64,000 nt of DNA from a bacterium (GTDB lineage: Bacteria > Actinomycetota > Acidimicrobiia > Spongiisociales > ZC4RG35), in assembly GCA_028823995.1 (NCBI GenBank), contig JAPPFD010000024.1, forward strand, positions 21,533 to 85,532, given 5' to 3'. The notes under the pieces were generated by a model. The model saw only the letters and a list, made by a program, of their open reading frames with translations, was not told where the DNA came from and did not search any database. A program made the position numbers and the translations under genes. Each line of letters starts with the position of its first letter. The first letter of the stretch is position 1. Positions 58,384-64,000 of the stretch are shown here, one piece after another.

Positions 58384-59600
58384 CCTTTGTAACTCTCGAG
58401 GATGTCTGGAAGGTCTACCTCGACGGCACGGTGGCCGTCGACAGCCTCGATCTCACCGTCGAGGAGGGGGAACTGATGGTGCTGGTGGGACCGTCGGGTT
58501 GCGGCAAGTCGTCGATTCTCCGAATGATCGCCGGTCTCGAAGAGATATCGGCAGGCTCCCTGTACATCGGAGGGGAACGGGTAAACGAGATCTCCCCTGA
58601 CAAACGCAACATCGCAATGGTCTTTCAGAACTACGCCCTGTATCCACACATGACCGTGGCCGAGAACATGGGATTCAGCCTCAGGCTCCAGCACGTGGCC
58701 AGAGCTATCCGGGACCGGATCGTGGGAGAGACCGCCAACGTGCTGAGCTTGAGTGAGCTGTTGGGACGTCAGCCGGCGCAACTAAGTGGCGGTCAGCGGC
58801 AACGGGTGGCGATGGGACGCGCCATGGTGCGGGATCCCCGGGTCTTTCTACTGGATGAACCGCTCTCGAATCTCGACGCCAAGCTGCGGACCCAGATGCG
58901 CACCGAAGTGAGGGAACTACAGCAACGGCTTGGTTCGACCATGATCTATGTGACGCACGACCAGGTTGAAGCGATGACCATGGCCGACCGCATCGCGGTG
59001 CTGAGGCGGGGCGTGCTGCAACAGGTAGGGACACCCCGGGAGCTTTACTGGGAGCCGGCCAACCTGTTCGTAGCAGACTTCATCGGATCGCCCGCCATGA
59101 ACCTGCTCCAAGGACGGCTACAGGTGGATGGAGACCGGGTTCACATGGTGTACGGGGAAGGTAAGACCTTCGAGTTGCCCTCCGAGCTGTTGACCGGTCC
59201 CCCGCGTTCCGATGCCCAGGGAAAGGAGGTGATCCTCGGGGTGCGTCCCGAACATTTCACCTTCGCAGAAGACGGATCGGGACAGGGCATTCCCGTGAAG
59301 GTGCGGTTCTCGGAGGTCCTGGGGTCGGAGACCCTGGTGCATGTCGATGTTCCCGCCCCCACAGTTGTCACCGAGGGGTTACGTGAAATTGCCCAGGACA
59401 TCGACGACACGGTTTTGAGTCAGTTGGAGACGGCAAAGGAGAGCCGCTTCGTCATCAAGTTGAGCGGTGATCGTCCGATCGGCGCCGGCGAGGACAGGCA
59501 CATCGTCCCCAACCGGGACAGCCGTCTCTACTTCTTCGATCCGGAGTCGCCGGTGACGCCCGCTTGGTCTCCGAACCGAAAGGAGGAGGATGATGAGTGA
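58380..59600 (+). CDS. CUT1-type ABC transporter ATP-binding protein (MalK/UgpC-like)
   Basis: LVGPSGCGKSSILRMIAGLE; LSGGQRQRVAMGRAMVRDPRVFLLDEPLSNLDAKLR; TOBE-like C-terminus. Confidence 0.96.
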   Translation: MTFVTLEDVWKVYLDGTVAVDSLDLTVEEGELMVLVGPSGCGKSSILRMIAGLEEISAGSLYIGGERVNEISPDKRNIAMVFQNYALYPHMTVAENMGFSLRLQHVARAIRDRIVGETANVLSLSELLGRQPAQLSGGQRQRVAMGRAMVRDPRVFLLDEPLSNLDAKLRTQMRTEVRELQQRLGSTMIYVTHDQVEAMTMADRIAVLRRGVLQQVGTPRELYWEPANLFVADFIGSPAMNLLQGRLQVDGDRVHMVYGEGKTFELPSELLTGPPRSDAQGKEVILGVRPEHFTFAEDGSGQGIPVKVRFSEVLGSETLVHVDVPAPTVVTEGLREIAQDIDDTVLSQLETAKESRFVIKLSGDRPIGAGEDRHIVPNRDSRLYFFDPESPVTPAWSPNRKEEDDE

Positions 59601-60612
59601 ACAGAGTCTCTCGAAGCTCGCCCTGGGTTGCTATCCCCTGGGGGGTGGGTACGGCAATCTGGATGTGGAGACCGCCGGAGGCACGGTGGACGCCGCGCTG
59701 GATGCCGGCTGGACGTTCTTCGACACCGCGGAGGGATATCTCGATTCCGAGGTGAGGTTGGGCCGGTTCCTGGCCGGGCGGCGCGATCAGGTCTTCCTGG
59801 CCACCAAGGTCTTCCCCAACGAACCGTACACCTATGAGAACATGCGCGTCTCCTTGAACAACAGCCTCCGGAAACTGCGGACGGATCGAGTCGATCTCCT
59901 GCAGTTGCATGGCCCGCCGGACTGGGTGATCACCTTCGACGATGCCCCGTCCATGGCGGAGGTGGGGGAATCGCTGGCGCGATTGGTGGAGAGCGGAGAC
60001 GTCCTCAATGTGGGCGTTTGCAACCTTCCCGTGCCCCTGATGGAAGAGCTTTCCTCGACGGTCAAGCTGTTCTCGACCCAGAATCTCTGGTCGCTCTACG
60101 ATCAGGTCGGGACGGACGACGGGATTCACCTGCCGGTGGGGGAGTCAATCATCCCCTGGTCGCGGGACAACGGGGTGCATGTATTCGCCTTCAGTCCACT
60201 GGCTCGGGGGCTCTTGGCCGACGGGCTGTCACCTGATCGGGCCTTCCCCACCCACGATGAGCGGTTCTATCTGCCCCGTTTCCATCCGGATGTCTATCCG
60301 GAGTGGGCGCGCCTCTCCAACCGACTGGAGGGATGGGCGCGCGACCACGGCCGCACCCTGGTGCAGTTGGCGGTGGCTTGGACGCTGGCCACCCCCGGCG
60401 TCACCTCCACACTGATAGGCGCCAAGACTCCCCGGCACATCCAGGCGATGGCCGGCGCCGACGAATGGGAGTTGTCGGAGGGCGACCTGCAGGAGATAGA
60501 CGACATAATCGCCACTCTTCCCCCCAAGGCCGCCGCCGCCCTGTCCATCGTCTGGGACCACTTTCCCGAAGACGCTGTACGAGCAATGGCCGACCGCCGC
60601 CACGGCCGGTAG
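59590..60612 (+). CDS. Aldo/keto reductase
   Basis: AGWTFFDTAEGYLDSEVRLGRFL; FLATKVFPN; RVDLLQLHGPPDW (D-Y-K-H tetrad visible). Confidence 0.93.
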   Translation: MMSEQSLSKLALGCYPLGGGYGNLDVETAGGTVDAALDAGWTFFDTAEGYLDSEVRLGRFLAGRRDQVFLATKVFPNEPYTYENMRVSLNNSLRKLRTDRVDLLQLHGPPDWVITFDDAPSMAEVGESLARLVESGDVLNVGVCNLPVPLMEELSSTVKLFSTQNLWSLYDQVGTDDGIHLPVGESIIPWSRDNGVHVFAFSPLARGLLADGLSPDRAFPTHDERFYLPRFHPDVYPEWARLSNRLEGWARDHGRTLVQLAVAWTLATPGVTSTLIGAKTPRHIQAMAGADEWELSEGDLQEIDDIIATLPPKAAAALSIVWDHFPEDAVRAMADRRHGR

Positions 60613-60660
60613 GCGCTGGCCCGGAAGACAGGCGCAATCCTTCACCGGACTGTATCCGGC

Positions 60661-61527
60661 TCAGTTTGAGGCCTGGTCGGCCAGTGCCTCGCGGACTTCG
60701 TTGCGGACGTAGATGGTCTCGCACAGGTTGTCCACGCGGTCGCAGGCCCACTTCTGCATCCATACGTACTCAGCGGCGATGAAGCCGTCGTAGCCCTGCG
60801 CGATCAGCTTCCGTACCAGCCGCTTGATGTCGATGGTTCCCTCATAAGAGATGGCCTGCATCACCCCGTCAGCGGCTTGCCGGACCTGGTGGTGCCGGGA
60901 AATGGGCAGCAGGGTCTCGATGCGCTCCTGGGAGATGCCCTGGTAGACGAAATGGGCGAAGTCAAGGCAGACCTTCAAGCCCGGTACCTCCGCCACAAAC
61001 TGCGCCGTTGTCTCGGGAGTCTCGGTGATCGAGCCGATATGGGGCTCGAATCCCAGTCCCAGACCGGCGTCTTCGGCTACCTCGACCCGCCAGGCCAGTT
61101 CCTCGGTTGCCAATCCCCAGTCCCGATCCGGGTCACTGTCCTCGAAGGGGCAGCCCGGCAGGATGGTGAGCCCCGGAGACTCCAGCACCAAGGTGAACTC
61201 GATGAACCGGAGGAAGTCATCCCGGGCCTTGGTCCGAACCTCGGCCGAGGGATTGTTGGGCGCCGCCGACTGCACGTCGAACACGGGTCTGAAGTCGGTG
61301 ATCACGATGGGAAAGACATCTGCCACAACCAGCCCGGCATCGTCGGTCATGGCCTTGACCTGCCGGCCCACGCCGGTGGGGTCGGCGATGACGTCCTCGG
61401 CGGAGTTGTTGGGGTTTCCCGAGAACACGGCTACGTCCACCGCATCGAATTCCAGTCCCTTGATCAGGGCGAGGTTCACGTCGTACGGCAGTAGCGGGAA
61501 GGAATAGTCGGCGCACGAAAGCCGCAT
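60661..61527 (-). CDS. Sugar phosphate isomerase/epimerase-like (xylose isomerase-type TIM barrel)
   Basis: MRLSCADYSFPLLPYDVNLALIKGLEFDAVDVAVFSGNPNNS...LGFEPHIGSITETPETTAQFV; KVCLDFAHFVYQGI; FIAAEYVW. Confidence 0.82.
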   Translation of the reverse strand: MRLSCADYSFPLLPYDVNLALIKGLEFDAVDVAVFSGNPNNSAEDVIADPTGVGRQVKAMTDDAGLVVADVFPIVITDFRPVFDVQSAAPNNPSAEVRTKARDDFLRFIEFTLVLESPGLTILPGCPFEDSDPDRDWGLATEELAWRVEVAEDAGLGLGFEPHIGSITETPETTAQFVAEVPGLKVCLDFAHFVYQGISQERIETLLPISRHHQVRQAADGVMQAISYEGTIDIKRLVRKLIAQGYDGFIAAEYVWMQKWACDRVDNLCETIYVRNEVREALADQASN

Positions 61528-61583
61528 GGCGGTCGTTCCTTTCGTCGGCGGGATGTGGTCTGTTATTAAAGTTAGGCCAACCG

Positions 61584-63002
61584 ATGAGCCGCCCCTCTCC
61601 AGACCGCCCACCGCGCATCGGACAACTGTCCGTTTATTTCGGGCTGTTCGACGAGGCGATGCCCCCCGAGTTCCGCCGGGACCGGGAGGCTTTGGCTCAT
61701 CGATTCACCGAGTTCCTCTCGGCCGGAGGAGATGTCGTGTATCCCGGTGTGGTGGACTCCGAGGAGGCCGGGCGCCGGGCAAACCAGGTATTCGCTGCCG
61801 AAGAAGTCGAGGTGGTGGTCTTCGTTCCCGCCATGGCTGCTCCCCCCAGCTACGGCTGGGAGGCGATCTCGGGGTTGGACGTTCCGGTGATCTCGGTGGC
61901 CGCCCAGGAACTGACCTCGATACCCGATGTGTACACCACCGAGGAGGGAACCCAGCGGAGCACCCTGGTGGGTCTGGTGATGTTCACCAACGTCATGGCC
62001 CGAGAGGGACAGCCTATGGTCACCATGGTGGGCCGGTTGGATTCGGAGGAATTCGCGGCGGAGGTGGCGGAGACCGTGCGGGCGGCCGCGATTGCCAAAC
62101 GTCTCCGAGGTTCACGGGTGGCCGCCATCGGCGCTCCGATCGGGGGCTATCTGGACGTGGAGGCCACCCCCGAGGAGGTGAGCCGGCTGGGTCTGGAGAT
62201 GGTGCCGGTTTCTCGGGAGGAACTCAACTCCGCTTTTGCCGGAGCGTCAGAGGAAAGCGTCCGGGAACTGGCCGACGGCCTGCGCAACAGGTTCGAGACG
62301 GAACGCACTCCTGATGAGACACTTCACCGCTCGGCCCGCTTGGCCCTGGCTCTTCAGGACATATGTCAGCGGAACAATCTGGCGGGCGGGACGGTGAACT
62401 GCCACGGGGACATGTTCCGCTGGAACCCCGAGGTCGGGATCACGGCCTGTCTGGGAGTCACATGTCTGACCGAGGGGGGCACGCCGCTTTCATGCACCGG
62501 CGACCTTCCGGCCGGCATCGCCCTGGTCATCGGGAAGGCGGTGGCGGGCGGTTCCCTGTACTGCGAGGTCTACGGGGTCGACTTCGAAGGGGACTGGGTG
62601 CTCTTGGCCAACGGCGGCGAGAGCGATGTCTCGATGGCCGATCCGACCCGCCCCATCACCCTCCTGCCCGAGGACCACTACATGGGGGTGGGCGGCCCCG
62701 GCACCGCGATCGTGTTCTCCCTGCCCACCGGACCGGCCACCCTGCTCAGTATGTCTCCGATAGCGGGCGCCGAGGGGGGCTGGGCGCTGGTGGTGGGTGA
62801 GGGTGAGATAATCGGCTCGCGGCACGAGGCGATCGAGGGACCGAACGGGATGTTCCGCTTCTCCTCGGGTCCGGCCCCCGAGGCCTTCCAGCGGTTCTGC
62901 AACGCCGGCGCCACCCACCACAGCGTGCTGACCCCCGGCCATCACCTCCGGACGCTTCAACTGATGGCGGAGTGGATGGGCTTCGAAGTGCGGGCGGTCT
63001 GA
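61584..63002 (+). CDS. L-fucose/L-arabinose isomerase family protein
   Basis: VYFGLFDEAMPPEFRRD...; NCHGDMFRWNPEVGITACLGVTCLTEGGTPLSCTGDLPAGIALVI; C-term NAGATHHSVLTPGHHLRTLQLMAEWMGFE. Confidence 0.85.
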   Translation: MSRPSPDRPPRIGQLSVYFGLFDEAMPPEFRRDREALAHRFTEFLSAGGDVVYPGVVDSEEAGRRANQVFAAEEVEVVVFVPAMAAPPSYGWEAISGLDVPVISVAAQELTSIPDVYTTEEGTQRSTLVGLVMFTNVMAREGQPMVTMVGRLDSEEFAAEVAETVRAAAIAKRLRGSRVAAIGAPIGGYLDVEATPEEVSRLGLEMVPVSREELNSAFAGASEESVRELADGLRNRFETERTPDETLHRSARLALALQDICQRNNLAGGTVNCHGDMFRWNPEVGITACLGVTCLTEGGTPLSCTGDLPAGIALVIGKAVAGGSLYCEVYGVDFEGDWVLLANGGESDVSMADPTRPITLLPEDHYMGVGGPGTAIVFSLPTGPATLLSMSPIAGAEGGWALVVGEGEIIGSRHEAIEGPNGMFRFSSGPAPEAFQRFCNAGATHHSVLTPGHHLRTLQLMAEWMGFEVRAV

Positions 63003-63141
63003 CACCGGCCTCGGTCCGGGGATTCTCCCCGCCAATTAACTCTCTCTCCCACCGGAGCGCCGGGGGATCTGTCCTCTACCATTACCTCATAGGGCTTTCT
63101 TGCAGAAGTAGGGGCTGAGTGGTCCCGGAACAGGAGAAGTT

Positions 63142-64000
63142 ATGCGCATATCCAAGGTAACTCCAATCTCGGTCGCCTATCCCGAGCCCAACGACTCTGG
63201 CGCAACCCGGCACCTCACCTTTTGCCGGATCGAGACCACCGATGGGACCGTGGGCTGGGGAGAGGCCATAACCATGTGGCCGGAGGCGTGCCGGGCCACC
63301 GAGCAGATCATCTTGGGGATGGGGGAGCTCATCGTGGGGAGGGACGTGGCCGACAACATCGCCATCTGGAGGCAGTTGCGTAAACACGCCTGGTGGTACG
63401 GATTTCGCGGCGGGCTTTCTCACTTCGCCCTCTCGGCGATCGACCTGGCCCTGTGGGACCTGAAGGGAAAGGACCTGGGCCAGTCCGTCCTCAAGATGCT
63501 GGGTGGTCCCGTCCGGGAGTCACTGCCGGCCATTGCCAGCACCCACGCCTTCCTGACCATGGACGAGGAGATCGAAAAACACGGCCGGTGGGTGCAGGAA
63601 GACGGTTACCGGGGGGTGAAGATCGGATTGGGCAAGGCGGGGATAGCCCGCCTGGGTTACGATGCCAATCGGGACATCGAATTCATGCGTCGGCTCCGGG
63701 AGGCGGTGGGTCCCGATGCCTGGATCATGCTGGACCGCGGGGTCAATTGCACCTGGGATCTGGAACACGCCATCCGGCTGATCCGCACATGGGAGGAGTA
63801 CGGGTTGCGGTGGATGGAGGAGCCCTTCGAGCCCCGTGAGTACATCAATTACAAGAAACTCCGCGGCGCGGTGAACACCATGCTGGCGTGGGGAGAGCGG
63901 GAGTGGGACGCAGACGGCTACCGCGAGGTGATCGACACCGGCGCAGCCGACGTGCTGGGAGTCGACCCCGGTCGCGTCGGGGGCATCACCGGCTCCCTGC
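63142..64000 (+). CDS. Enolase superfamily (mandelate racemase/muconate lactonizing enzyme-like), truncated by window end
   Basis: MRISKVTPISVAYPEP...GLSHFALSAIDLALWDLKGKDLGQSVLKMLGG; KIGLGK; IMLDRGVN; WMEEPFEP; open to window end so absent from ORF track. Confidence 0.88.
   Translation, partial: MRISKVTPISVAYPEPNDSGATRHLTFCRIETTDGTVGWGEAITMWPEACRATEQIILGMGELIVGRDVADNIAIWRQLRKHAWWYGFRGGLSHFALSAIDLALWDLKGKDLGQSVLKMLGGPVRESLPAIASTHAFLTMDEEIEKHGRWVQEDGYRGVKIGLGKAGIARLGYDANRDIEFMRRLREAVGPDAWIMLDRGVNCTWDLEHAIRLIRTWEEYGLRWMEEPFEPREYINYKKLRGAVNTMLAWGEREWDADGYREVIDTGAADVLGVDPGRVGGITGSL

Overview
The window is about 64 kb of high-GC actinobacterial DNA, plausibly an Acidimicrobiia-like lineage (inferred from gene content and synteny only). 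It starts next to a chromosome origin. Positions 1-11.4 kb hold the conserved block rnpA-yidD-yidC-jag / parB-parA-rsmG / two parS-like sites / cwlM-like amidase-trxA-trxB, then a stand-alone MviN/MurJ-type pseudokinase, an HDAC-family deacetylase and a CCA-adding enzyme. Next come an M1 peptidase lipoprotein, an arginine operon argCJBD-R-GH with no argF, and a polar amino-acid ABC transporter (two unusually long permeases plus an ATPase, no adjacent binding protein). A lower-GC patch carries a DUF222-HNH (13E12-type) gene and a small Cys/His-rich ORF, followed by acs, lnt, an inositol monophosphatase, an M3 peptidase, a DUF4395 protein and a LiaF-like protein. From about 35 kb to the end the window is accessory and dominated by carbohydrate modules: (i) a ROK / M20 / CUT2 transporter / YhfX-like PLP racemase / NagB cluster, (ii) a CUT2 transporter whose binding protein is an internal tandem duplication with a 942-bp period, and (iii) a CUT1 transporter operon with two paralogous, uncharacterised, internally duplicated proteins, an aldo-keto reductase, and nearby TIM-barrel, FucI-like and enolase-superfamily enzymes. 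Other points are an apparent frameshift in rsmG, two paralogous secreted proteins (one with an excalibur domain), and strong intercistronic hairpins just downstream of two binding-protein genes. No CRISPR array, rRNA, tRNA or transposase was recognised. All calls are from reading the sequence and supplied ORFs; no searches were run.
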